Below, one piece after another: positions 1 to 7,720 of a stretch of 11,255 bases of DNA. This stretch comes from Oscillospiraceae bacterium. Its GTDB lineage: Bacteria; Bacillota_A; Clostridia; Oscillospirales; Acutalibacteraceae. The translations under genes and the position numbers were made by a program. Every line of letters starts with the position of its first letter. The first letter of the stretch is position 1. The stretch spans positions 2,280-13,534 of the forward strand of contig DOWI01000238.1 in the NCBI GenBank assembly GCA_003519645.1, read 5' to 3'. The notes beneath the pieces are model-generated. The model had not been told where the DNA came from, searched no databases, and saw nothing but the letters and a program-made list of their open reading frames with translations.

Positions 1-54
1 TCAAGCCGTGTGGAACTCGTCAGTACCCTACTTAAGAACCAAACAGCCGAATGA
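1..54 (+). CDS. Possible 3' end of an upstream gene (partial)
   Basis: Frame 1 is open from the window edge and stops at TGA 52-54, giving 17 residues ending in LLKNQTAE. A strong terminator follows 26 bases later at 81-116, which is where the end of a gene would be expected. The fragment is too short to recognise a family, and an open frame of this length could occur by chance. Confidence 0.3.
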   Translation, partial: SSRVELVSTLLKNQTAE

Positions 55-80
55 TATATATAAGCTCATAATATAATGCA

Positions 81-116
81 AAAAAGCCTCTCATGCTTTG
101 GTATGAGAGGCTTTTT
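81..116. terminator. Rho-independent terminator, probably bidirectional
   Basis: A perfect 14-bp inverted repeat (81-94 against 103-116) encloses the 8-base loop GCTTTGGT. The stem has a GC-rich core, GCCTCTCAT, with A5 at one foot and T5 at the other, so it can work on both strands. It separates whatever lies upstream from the envelope-protein operon that begins at 188. Confidence 0.85.
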
Positions 117-187
117 GATGTAAACTCACCCTTTGGGATGATGTTTTATCTGACGATTTCCACTAAAATGAAAATGGAGGTGGTATA

Positions 188-703
188 GTGCAAGTAAAAG
201 TAATCCGTAAACAGCGAAATTTCTATGCCTTGTTTTTTGCATTCAGTACATTTCCTGCAGTTTGGCTTGGTGCCATAGCGAAAACCGAAGCCGCCATTGC
301 TATCGGAACTGTCAGCGTTGCTTTTCTCATTTTGCTTATCAAAAAAAATCGTTTGCTCTATGATGCGACTCTCATCTGGGATAATCGTATACTTGCTGTT
401 TCATCGGCTCTTATCTCTACAACAGGCGGTACAGGGCAAAGCCACACAGAGGAGACTGTGGTGTCTACCTTCGGTATCCTGATTGGCACAAAAATCTACC
501 GATGGGGTCTTGATGGTGTTCACGGTGTGCGGTTGAGTAACATTGAAATTGACAGACAACGGATGATACTGATCTTTGGAGACGCGACCCGGTCAATGCG
601 AATCGAGCTACTGCACGGTATCACCGACCAAACGGAGATACTGGAGGCCAAACAAAAATTCTGGCACGAAACCGGTGTTTCTGCTAATATCAACGGTTGG
701 TAA
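188..703 (+). CDS. Small membrane protein with two N-terminal helices and a cytosolic beta-rich domain
   Basis: The 171-residue protein starts at GTG 188, seven bases after a GGAGG at 176-180. Two hydrophobic segments (about residues 12-31 and 34-51) form a hairpin in the membrane. The rest, about residues 55-165, alternates polar and hydrophobic residues in short strands and resembles the bacterial PH-like or DUF3592-type domains that often follow two helices, but I cannot assign a family with certainty. No catalytic motif is visible. It is the first gene of a + strand run reaching 7219 and lies 64 bases before the zinc-ribbon membrane protein. No convincing promoter could be picked out between the terminator and this gene. 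Function unknown. Confidence 0.75.
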   Translation: MQVKVIRKQRNFYALFFAFSTFPAVWLGAIAKTEAAIAIGTVSVAFLILLIKKNRLLYDATLIWDNRILAVSSALISTTGGTGQSHTEETVVSTFGILIGTKIYRWGLDGVHGVRLSNIEIDRQRMILIFGDATRSMRIELLHGITDQTEILEAKQKFWHETGVSANINGW

Positions 704-767
704 TCCAGTAAAATTATATCTGTAATGAGAAATAACAAATTGAAATACTATCGAAAGGGTGATACAT

Positions 768-1487
768 ATGTGTAGGTTTTGTTCACAGTGCGGCGAGCAG
801 CTGCAAGACAAAGTGAAATTCTGCCCGTCATGCGGAAACGCTGCTTCGGAAAAACCGACAACCGGAACTGCAGATACGGTTGATTTCACAACAGGCGGCA
901 GCATCGGTTTCTCTAACCGTATCAATGCTCCCGAAATTGTCGAACACATCAAAAAAAGCAAACGATCTGCACGAGGATGTGCGTTTGTGGTGGTTCCTCT
1001 GCCGTTTATCATTTATGTTATAGTCAGCTTTGTATCAGACGAGGTAAAAACAGCCGATGCATTGGTTTTCGGCGGCGGAATATCGGTTGCGTTTCTTTTA
1101 TTTTATCTGTTATCCTGCTTTATTTCCAATGCAAAGCGAAGTTGGGACGGAGTTGTAACCGACAAGCGGATATACAACAAAACAAAGCAGGTTAGGGACG
1201 ATGACCGATGGGACACAGAGCACTATACCGAATATGTGATTACCTTCCGCACCGACAGCGGAAAGAAGACACGCAGTGTGGAACGCTTTGACAGAGGGCG
1301 CGACGATCCCGAATATTATCCTTATTTAGGTATCGGCGACCGAGTCCGTTATTACCCGCAGCTTTCATACCAATACGAGAAATATGACAAATCCCATGAC
1401 AGCAAAATCCCCTGTATGCTCTGTAAAACTTTCAATGATATACATAATGACAAATGCGAAAGTTGTAATACCCCATTATTCAAGTAA
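768..1487 (+). CDS. Membrane protein with a zinc ribbon at each end and a DUF3592-like domain
   Basis: I chose ATG 768, giving 239 residues, because GAAAGGG at 753-759 is at the right distance. A GTG at 759 would overlap that site. The protein opens with a zinc ribbon, C5-x2-C8-x10-C19-x2-C22 (CSQCG...CPSCG), followed by a flexible linker. Two membrane helices lie at about residues 71-95 and 103-125. A beta-rich region at about 130-205 with WDGVVTDKRIYN, YVITFRTDSGKKT and GIGDRVRYYP matches the style of DUF3592 proteins. It closes with a second ribbon, C216-x2-C219-x10-C230-x2-C233, with the same spacing as the first. Both ribbons are probably cytosolic and bind zinc structurally or mediate protein contacts. 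Fourth of four such elements in one protein is unusual; function unknown. Confidence 0.8.
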   Translation: MCRFCSQCGEQLQDKVKFCPSCGNAASEKPTTGTADTVDFTTGGSIGFSNRINAPEIVEHIKKSKRSARGCAFVVVPLPFIIYVIVSFVSDEVKTADALVFGGGISVAFLLFYLLSCFISNAKRSWDGVVTDKRIYNKTKQVRDDDRWDTEHYTEYVITFRTDSGKKTRSVERFDRGRDDPEYYPYLGIGDRVRYYPQLSYQYEKYDKSHDSKIPCMLCKTFNDIHNDKCESCNTPLFK

Positions 1488-1518
1488 AAATCACATTTAA
1501 TAAGGAGGAACATAATCC

Positions 1519-2070
1519 ATGAAAAAGCTAATTATTGTATTCCTATCATTCGTACTGATTCTAACAATTTCTGCGTGTGGATACGGTAACAACGATGCAA
1601 ATAAAACATCATCTGAGAATCCCGGAATGTCTGGGGCCAGCGGCGAAAAGCAGCCGAAAATGACAAAAGATAAGGCATATGAAATAGGCGAATACGCTAA
1701 AACAGAGCATTATGAGGTTGCAATTGTCAAGGTGACAAAGCCGACAGAGTGGGTATTTGAACCTGAAGAAGGAAAAGAATATGTTGCAGTTGAAATAAGT
1801 GTTAAAAACATTTCCGATGAAGACGGTTCTGTGGGACAATCGGATTTCCAATATGTCGGCGAAGATGGTAAGCTGCACGGTCGTTATCCCAACACATACT
1901 CCGGGTTCGGTGTTGAGCCAGCTACCTTTGGCGCAGAGGATTTAGCAATCGGGGAGAGCTTTAACGGAACTATTGTCTATCTTTTGCCGAAAAGCATAAA
2001 TGAAGTTGAATTATGGTATAGAGAAGGCTGGACAGCAACACCGGATGCCATATTTAAGTTCAGCAAATAA
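1519..2070 (+). CDS. Secreted lipoprotein with a DUF4352-like domain
   Basis: The 183-residue product begins with KK and a hydrophobic core ending in the lipobox I-S-A-C20, so it should be exported and lipid-anchored on the outer face of the membrane. A TAAGGAGG at 1501-1508 supports ATG 1519. After a Ser/Asn/Gly-rich linker (about 21-50) comes a domain of about 120 residues with the DUF4352 pattern: a strand (YEVAIVKVTKPTEW), then EGKEYVAVEISVKNISDE, and a late GESFNGTIVYLLPK strand with a terminal W and F. In the family this is an immunoglobulin-like beta sandwich common in Gram-positive lipoproteins and without known enzyme activity. It lies 31 bases after the previous gene and 15 before the next, so it is probably cotranscribed with both. 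Confidence 0.85.
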   Translation: MKKLIIVFLSFVLILTISACGYGNNDANKTSSENPGMSGASGEKQPKMTKDKAYEIGEYAKTEHYEVAIVKVTKPTEWVFEPEEGKEYVAVEISVKNISDEDGSVGQSDFQYVGEDGKLHGRYPNTYSGFGVEPATFGAEDLAIGESFNGTIVYLLPKSINEVELWYREGWTATPDAIFKFSK

Positions 2071-2085
2071 AAGGGGGGTTACATA

Positions 2086-4209
2086 ATGAAACGAAAATTA
2101 TTATCCCTTATTCTGACTGCCATAATGCTGCTGTCGGCTATGGCAGGACTTACAGGCTGTTCGTCTGGCGACGGTTCAGCTTCCGGCAAGGTATCACCTA
2201 AGTCGGAAAAGAAAATCGGCAACGCGAAACGGGACGGCGTTGAAATCATCATTCCCGCCGGAACCTTTGAAAAAGCCGTAAACGTGAGTATCGGTATAGC
2301 CGATGAAAACGAGATAGCGGCTGAGGATGGCGCGAGCTACCTTTTCTCTCCGATAGAGCTTACATCTGACGGAGGCGAGCATACGCTCGGCGAGACGGTT
2401 ACGGTAAGAATAAAGCTTCCGAAGTCCGTCAGTGAGGACGATTATCTCACGATCATGGGTGCGTATTACGACGGAGAAAGATGGGAATACATACTCCCTG
2501 ATGCTAAAGCGATTCAGAATGGGTATTTACAGTTTGGCACTCCACACTTCTCACGCTTCGCTGCGGTGAAGCTCGAAAAAGAAAAGGCGCTCGACAAATA
2601 TGCCGAAACGATTGCAACACAGAATGTCACAGGTGTTCAGCCAAGTGAAGAGCTTACGGACTGCTTCACCCAAACGCTGGACAGTTTGGGCTTCACGGAC
2701 GAGACTGTACAGGGCATTATCATGCAGAAGATTACAAAGGAACTGCATAGCTCCGCCGCGTTTATCACCAACGCGAAAAACGGAGATATCGGCGATATTG
2801 CCGGACAGGGCGCAGAGCTTGTCGCAGAGGCTATTCTGAAATCCATGAATGACAAGGTAGTTATCGAAAAGCTTAAAACATACGCCGGAGGCGCAACGTC
2901 AGGAGTTGTTGCGGCAGCTTTGGAATTATATGAGAGCGGCGACTACAAAGAGGCATCCAAAGAGTTTGTTTATGCGGCGTTGGACGTTATCCCCGCAGCA
3001 AAGCTCGGCAAGGCCGTTGTTGAGGCTACGAAAGCCGGAGCGCAGATGTGGCAGAAGTATTCCGTCGAGTGTGCATATAATATTTATCTTAAAGAAAACA
3101 AAGGCTCAGATGGAAGTGTCCCCGACGACAGTTGGTTAGTCATTTTCAACAACATGGGCAGCGGTCTTGATTTTATGCAGCGCGAATACCGCACAGCATA
3201 CGCAAAGGCAAGCGGTAAAACGTTGAAGGAAATCGATGCGGATAAAGCGCTTCGCGATATGCTCAACAATCAAATAGCAAATGATATTAAGCGCAGCTTC
3301 ATGACCCGGTATAAAAATACGAGCGCGTTTGAAACGGAAAAGGCGCGTATCAAAGAAATGCTTGCGACCTTTGACAAATACGGACTACTTTCATGGAATA
3401 AGTTGCTCGGTTTTCCGGTAGATATGGAGTTTGCGAGCAGGATAGATTCGCTGATGAAGATACGTGAGAACATCCTTAATCTTGTTGGCGGCGATCGCTC
3501 GGTGTTTGGCTCGAATGACGATGTGATTGAAGGTAACTTAGCGGAAGCCATCTATAAATGGCTGGAATGCGGCAAGGACAGGGGTAAGTTTTACGACTGG
3601 ATGCGCGAAAAGGGGTATCTCACAAGTCCGAAGGAAACAATCGGTTATTGGAAGTTAGTGCGATCGTTTGAAAATAAATATGAAACAAGCGCGTCAGATG
3701 AAGTTTTTACAAGGACATGGAGCGGAGGCGGCGGAAGCTACACCTATCGCTGTGAGGTTATTGATGGTAGTTGGTGGTATTGGGGTCAAAATCATGACAA
3801 TCATAATGGTGAGTTTGTCGAGAATATAGGGACATCGAGTACTCCGAAGGATGAATATATGGGAGGCGAAAAGGTAGAAATTGATTTGAAAATAACTGCC
3901 AACACCTCGTCTAATATCTGCTATCATCTCGGCGCTTCGCTGGGAGCGAGAATTTCATATGTAAACGATGACGATCCATTTGTCGGGTATGATACAAGTT
4001 TATATGATATAACCGAGAAAATTACAAGGAGCTATATAATGACAGGCAAGAATGATACAAATACAGGCTACTGGGGTGAAAGTGCTACGGTAGGCGGAGA
4101 AATGCCGAGCGGCTCCGCCAATGGAGATAAAGTCTATATTGTTATCGGTATGGGCGGCGGAAACAATTCCGTAGAGACTGCCTATGAATACGAGTGGCAT
4201 AAATCATAA
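2086..4209 (+). CDS. Large lipoprotein with ZU5-like domain, helical middle and beta-rich C terminus
   Basis: The 707-residue protein has a type II signal peptide with lipobox L22-T-G-C25. AAAGGGGGG at 2070-2078 precedes ATG 2086. Residues about 50-160 look like a ZU5 domain: EIIIPAGTF, then VTVRIKLPKS, a DGERWEYI strand and a closing HFSRFAAVKL strand. About 165-520 is mostly helical and Ala/Lys/Glu-rich, with no recognised family. From about 540 it turns Gly- and Tyr-rich and beta-like (WWYWGQNHDNHNG, later DKVYIVIGMGGG and YEYEW), suggesting a second globular domain that might bind a ligand. ZU5 domains elsewhere occur in extracellular and scaffold proteins. Ten bases separate it from the next gene, which shares its layout. 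Extracellular scaffold or binding protein is an inference; no catalytic residues were identified. Confidence 0.8.
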   Translation: MKRKLLSLILTAIMLLSAMAGLTGCSSGDGSASGKVSPKSEKKIGNAKRDGVEIIIPAGTFEKAVNVSIGIADENEIAAEDGASYLFSPIELTSDGGEHTLGETVTVRIKLPKSVSEDDYLTIMGAYYDGERWEYILPDAKAIQNGYLQFGTPHFSRFAAVKLEKEKALDKYAETIATQNVTGVQPSEELTDCFTQTLDSLGFTDETVQGIIMQKITKELHSSAAFITNAKNGDIGDIAGQGAELVAEAILKSMNDKVVIEKLKTYAGGATSGVVAAALELYESGDYKEASKEFVYAALDVIPAAKLGKAVVEATKAGAQMWQKYSVECAYNIYLKENKGSDGSVPDDSWLVIFNNMGSGLDFMQREYRTAYAKASGKTLKEIDADKALRDMLNNQIANDIKRSFMTRYKNTSAFETEKARIKEMLATFDKYGLLSWNKLLGFPVDMEFASRIDSLMKIRENILNLVGGDRSVFGSNDDVIEGNLAEAIYKWLECGKDRGKFYDWMREKGYLTSPKETIGYWKLVRSFENKYETSASDEVFTRTWSGGGGSYTYRCEVIDGSWWYWGQNHDNHNGEFVENIGTSSTPKDEYMGGEKVEIDLKITANTSSNICYHLGASLGARISYVNDDDPFVGYDTSLYDITEKITRSYIMTGKNDTNTGYWGESATVGGEMPSGSANGDKVYIVIGMGGGNNSVETAYEYEWHKS

Positions 4210-4219
4210 GGAGGCCGAT

Positions 4220-6670
4220 ATGAACATTTTTAAAAAGACTGCGGTTCGTGTTGTCGCCATTATACTTGTGGCGGCTACAGCCATTACCTTGACCATTAGT
4301 TTCTTACTATTTCAAAGGGACAAATTATCTTCTTCGGACACTGCCTACGTTGATTTCGGATGCTTGCTGGAGGAGGGGGATGAAGTGACGGTTGAAAAGG
4401 TAACACCCGCTCCGGTAGATAAGGATGTGGAAATTTATGCTTTTGACTTCCGCCTTTCCTCCGGGCAGCCCGACGGTGCCATTGAAATCATTATTCCTTA
4501 TAGTGATAAAGGACTGAAGGAAGAGGAAGAGCTACTTTCGGTCTGCGGCAAGTATTTAAACCAAGAGACGAATGAGTGGGAGGATGTTTTCTACACGGTG
4601 GACACAGAAGCCAATAAGGTACATATTATAACAAATCACCTTTCCACCTACGGCGTATTCAAGATTACCAATCCCGGCAAACGCAGCGAATACATCTCTG
4701 AAGTCAACGTCTATGCCGCATACATGACTGATTCTCGGGCAAGGGCAATAGTACAGGCCTTTGCCGAGCAAAGCGATTCATGGCAGGAGAATGCTGCCGC
4801 CGCTTTTTTGGAAACCACCGATACACTCAGATATTTTGCTGCCGCTAACGCACATACCTTTTTTTCACTGGGAGAAGCGTATGATGCTTGGGTAACCAAA
4901 CCCTTTCAAAATTTCATGTCGGGGCTTGGTGTCAGCACCGCCTGCGCACAACTGGCCTGCAATGCTTACAACAACGGTTTTCGATCTGCCGAAACGACTT
5001 TCACCGCCGTAAAATCCAGTCTGGACATTGCGATTAATTTTGCAACACCTTCTATCAAGCTGGCATATTTAAGTGTCGGGATGATTGATCTTGCTTTATC
5101 CGATGTTCAAACTTTTGCGGTAGCCAATAAATACAAAAGCACGAAAAACATGTATGACGCTTACTATAAACGCAAAGAAAATAGCCGGGCTCTGAACGAT
5201 TGGCGAACGCTTTTTGAATCATATTATAAAAAGAACAAGGATAATCCGCAGCTGGTACTGGACATGATGAGAGCGGAAATCGACCGTTATGTAAATGAAT
5301 ATTGGACTGTTGCGGGGACAGATTGGGAATCCTGGATTGATGCCTATGAAAAAAACGGGAAATTGTCAAAATACCCGTGGCCCGTGAAAAAAGACAGAGA
5401 AAATATTTCGGCGATTCATAAATCACAGCTTTATGAATATTTAAACTCGGTATTCCGCACAATGTGCCGAAATATGTATTTGGACAGCTTAATTGAACGA
5501 GAAAAGGAATACAACAAATTAGCTGATTTTTATAATACGAAGTTTTCAATTATAATTCAGGAAGATAAGGACAAAGGTGAGAAATCCACCTGGGCGGGCT
5601 GTTACGCGCGTTTAGCACCCCTTTCCTCTACGGCCGATCCATCATCGTGGACGGGCAAATTAAACAGCGACGGCGGCGGCAAAATAACCTTCACCCTGCG
5701 GGCGCACCTTAAAGCAGGTTTTCCGATGACACTGGAGCTGTATCGGACATCTGCCGATATAAAAAGCGGCAAAAAGCTGAAATCTGTAACCTTAAAGTCT
5801 TTCTCCGAAAACACTCAGACAGTAGTATTGGAACCTCGGAAAGTGAACCAAACCGAAGAAACTGAACCAGCCTCAAGTGAAGACACCGATAGCAGCACCC
5901 CGACAAGCGTTCCTCCCGTTACAAAGGAACCGGTTAAGGAGGCAAATCCATGGTACGATGTCACCATAGTATCATTAGATAACACCAATCCAAAGGCTTT
6001 TGCCGGCTGGTATGCTGTACTCGAATATCCGAAGGATATGCATGTTGAACTGGAAGATATGCTTGCGATGTTCGATAACACAGGCAAATGCATACTCCGC
6101 TTTCAAAAATCTGATTATGAGGCGTTGGAATCACCGTCAAAAATCTGGCTTTATCAATATAAAGAGGACTTGCTGAGCAAAAAAAAGCCTGATGTAATAG
6201 TCAGCTTTTCCCTCTCAGGGTCCTATTCGGGTGAATATTCCGGCGAACCGTTATATACTATCCTTGTTAAAGCTAAGCCAAAAGGAAATAAGGACGATAT
6301 ACTTAACAGCATTTCCGGGGATTATTCCTCTTATATGATCCGAGCTGAATTGTTTATTCCGGGAGAAGGCATGATGCAAATAGATAAAAAAGAGGACTAC
6401 GAACCTTGGGAAAAGCCCTCTGCCGAGGTATGGTTACATTACAACGGACCAAGCTTGACTCTGAAAAGTTACAGCGACCCTTATCTGACTGAGCATGTTC
6501 TGGAAAAATTCAGTGATACACGCTATGAAATTACTTACCAAAACGGCACTACGACTGTTACTCACACCGTTGAAATCATATCAGTGGGACACAGAGCCAA
6601 ATACACATTCCTGAGTGAAACAGAGGGTGGTCAAAGAAATCTCAGCGTATATATTCTAGAGAAAAAATAA
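4220..6670 (+). CDS. Large membrane-anchored extracellular protein with ZU5-like N-terminal domain
   Basis: I chose ATG 4220 (816 residues) because AAGGAGG at 4208-4214 lies five bases before it; an in-frame ATG at 4184 inside the previous gene lacks such a site. Residues about 7-30 form one uncleaved signal-anchor helix after a basic N terminus, leaving the rest outside. About 45-160 repeats the pattern of the preceding lipoprotein: EIIIPYS, a NEWEDVFYTVD strand and a closing HLSTYGVFKI strand. A long helical region spans about 165-450. A beta-rich domain follows (GKITFTLRAHLKAG at about 480-495), then a Glu/Ser/Thr/Pro-rich linker at about 543-570 typical of exposed cell-surface proteins, then further beta-rich domains to the end. 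No protease, hydrolase or sortase motif was seen. Function unknown. Confidence 0.8.
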   Translation: MNIFKKTAVRVVAIILVAATAITLTISFLLFQRDKLSSSDTAYVDFGCLLEEGDEVTVEKVTPAPVDKDVEIYAFDFRLSSGQPDGAIEIIIPYSDKGLKEEEELLSVCGKYLNQETNEWEDVFYTVDTEANKVHIITNHLSTYGVFKITNPGKRSEYISEVNVYAAYMTDSRARAIVQAFAEQSDSWQENAAAAFLETTDTLRYFAAANAHTFFSLGEAYDAWVTKPFQNFMSGLGVSTACAQLACNAYNNGFRSAETTFTAVKSSLDIAINFATPSIKLAYLSVGMIDLALSDVQTFAVANKYKSTKNMYDAYYKRKENSRALNDWRTLFESYYKKNKDNPQLVLDMMRAEIDRYVNEYWTVAGTDWESWIDAYEKNGKLSKYPWPVKKDRENISAIHKSQLYEYLNSVFRTMCRNMYLDSLIEREKEYNKLADFYNTKFSIIIQEDKDKGEKSTWAGCYARLAPLSSTADPSSWTGKLNSDGGGKITFTLRAHLKAGFPMTLELYRTSADIKSGKKLKSVTLKSFSENTQTVVLEPRKVNQTEETEPASSEDTDSSTPTSVPPVTKEPVKEANPWYDVTIVSLDNTNPKAFAGWYAVLEYPKDMHVELEDMLAMFDNTGKCILRFQKSDYEALESPSKIWLYQYKEDLLSKKKPDVIVSFSLSGSYSGEYSGEPLYTILVKAKPKGNKDDILNSISGDYSSYMIRAELFIPGEGMMQIDKKEDYEPWEKPSAEVWLHYNGPSLTLKSYSDPYLTEHVLEKFSDTRYEITYQNGTTTVTHTVEIISVGHRAKYTFLSETEGGQRNLSVYILEKK

Positions 6671-6688
6671 CGAAGGATGTGTTTTACA

Positions 6689-7219
6689 TTGGCTAAAAAA
6701 AACGATAAAATCCCAATAGTTATACGCATCCTGATTTGCGCCGTTTTGCTCTTTGCCGCATACAACAGCCTTTCTACGCTGGCGCTTGGGCTTTGGGGCG
6801 ATACTGTAATGGGCACAATAGACAGCTATGACAGCAGACTTGATAATACGAATGCGGGAGAAAACCGTTCCCGCACCGTTTCAAAAGGCTACTATTTTAA
6901 TGTTAACGGCAAAGAATATAAGGGCTATGTGATATATCTCAGCGATGAATCATGGCCTCAGTTAGATGAAGGTGAAACACGAACCGAGCGCATTCGGTAC
7001 TTCTCTTTCTTTCCTTATATCAACAAGCCTTCTATGCTAGCCGATTTTGATGAGATGGGTGTTCGTGGACTGCTTTATCATGTGTTTGTCCCGGTGGGCT
7101 GCTTGTTTTTATTTTTCCTTGTCACCGGTCGGTTGAAAAGAAAGAAAAAGAAAAGAGCAAAAAAGTCAAGTCAGCCTAAAAAAGATATTGATTCTCAAAT
7201 AACCAATTCAAAGGAGTAA
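6689..7219 (+). CDS. DUF3592-like membrane protein with basic C-terminal tail
   Basis: I prefer TTG 6689 (176 residues, MAKKNDKI...), nine bases after GAAGGA at 6672-6677. The ATG at 6677 overlaps that site and has no other. One helix spans about residues 8-32; an extracytoplasmic beta-rich region follows with MGTIDSYDSR and a YYFNVNGKEYKGYVIYLS strand pair as in DUF3592 proteins; a second helix lies at about 127-150. The tail is strongly basic (KRKKKKRAKKSS), as for a cytosolic end by the positive-inside rule. It is the last clear gene of the operon, 18 bases after the ZU5-like protein, and echoes the DUF3592-like domain of the zinc-ribbon protein near the operon start. Function unknown. Confidence 0.75.
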   Translation: MAKKNDKIPIVIRILICAVLLFAAYNSLSTLALGLWGDTVMGTIDSYDSRLDNTNAGENRSRTVSKGYYFNVNGKEYKGYVIYLSDESWPQLDEGETRTERIRYFSFFPYINKPSMLADFDEMGVRGLLYHVFVPVGCLFLFFLVTGRLKRKKKKRAKKSSQPKKDIDSQITNSKE

Positions 7220-7220
7220 T

Positions 7221-7328
7221 ATGGATATAATTTGCCATAAATTCTATAACTCTTGTTTATCGATAAAAAAGGCATATAAACACATATGTGAATGCCATTC
7301 TATTGGGTGTTCAATGCCATTGGAGTGA
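7221..7328 (+). CDS. Possible 35-residue Cys-rich small protein
   Basis: ATG 7221 lies four bases after AAGGAG at 7211-7216, which itself overlaps the end of the preceding gene, a layout typical of translational coupling. The frame ends at TGA 7326-7328. The product has five cysteines (residues 5, 12, 23, 25, 30), a basic middle (SIKKAYKH) and no membrane segment. The last third runs into the short-repeat zone, so the frame may be the truncated start of a gene cut by an insertion, or a chance frame. No family recognised. Confidence 0.25.
   Translation: MDIICHKFYNSCLSIKKAYKHICECHSIGCSMPLE
7271..7296 (-). terminator. Candidate terminator for - strand transcription
   Basis: GGCAT 7271-7275 pairs with ATGCC 7292-7296 around the palindrome CACATATGTG (7281-7290). 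Read on the - strand the hairpin is followed by TTTTTT (complement of 7265-7270), as expected of an intrinsic terminator. It would stop transcripts running from the sigma-like gene toward the + strand operon. The outer stem is only 5 bp, so efficiency is uncertain. Confidence 0.4.
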
Positions 7329-7359
7329 GGCTGATGATGCCATTGGAGTGCTGGGTTTT
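7292..7359 (+). repeat. Degenerate tandem repeat of about 22-23 bp
   Basis: ATGCCATT recurs at 7292, 7314 and 7337. The second and third copies share the 14-mer ATGCCATTGGAGTG (7314-7327 and 7337-7350). Spacing is 22 then 23 bp, about two helical turns. It sits 59 bases before the transposase remnant and could be the decayed left end of that insertion sequence or a set of protein-binding sites. Confidence 0.5.
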
Positions 7360-7417
7360 GGTTTCTCATCACTCTTAACAGTTAGGGTTTTTGCATGCTT
7401 GATTTTCAGAAGATGTT

Positions 7418-7720
7418 ATGAAACCTATGTATTCGTTTCAATAACATAAAATCTACCAAACCCCTTGATGTACAAAGAATATTGCAGGAGAAACAAACCG
7501 TCAAATTGCGGAAAGTTACAGACTCACAAAATCTCAAATCAAACAGTTGGTGGCACGTCAGAACCGCAAAACCCGACTCATCGCCAATGGCTATGTTTCC
7601 CGCCAAAAAGGCCGTCCATGCAAGCATCCAGATGACGAAGAGGCCAAAGACCAATGCCTACAAGGGTCCTGCGCACCATCCGAGGGACTCACGGAAAAAG
7701 GGAATGTATTTGACGATTGA
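7418..7720 (+). pseudogene. Remnant of an IS3-type transposase OrfA (helix-turn-helix)
   Basis: One frame from ATG 7418 to TGA 7718-7720 has the length of an OrfA (about 100 codons) but holds stops at TAA 7442-7444 and TGA 7466-7468. After the second stop it reads AGETNRQIAESYRLTKSQIK, which fits the helix-turn-helix of OrfA proteins, then NGYVSRQKGRPCKHPDDEE, matching the basic linker (GYxPRxKGRPRK) seen in that group. The N-terminal stub MKPMYSFQ also fits an OrfA start. No OrfB with a DDE catalytic domain follows, so the element is dead and incomplete. Assignment rests on motif memory, not an alignment; the HTH class is firmer than the IS family. Confidence 0.55.

Noticed and set aside
72..77. 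TATAAT resembling a -10 box for the + strand operon
   Set aside because: No -35-like hexamer lies 16-18 bases upstream (49-54 is GAATGA), and any transcript would run straight into the terminator at 81-116.
740..768. TTGAAA followed by TACATA as a promoter for the zinc-ribbon protein
   Set aside because: The start site would fall inside the coding region that begins at 768, and the -10 is poor.
5055..5549. A 164-codon - strand frame inside the large membrane-anchored protein
   Set aside because: It is antisense to a well supported gene, has an atypical composition rich in Cys, His and Pro, and no convincing start signal.
7292..7359. CRISPR array
   Set aside because: Only two good copies of a 14-mer at 23-bp spacing. 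There is no repeat-spacer alternation of the usual size and no cas gene.
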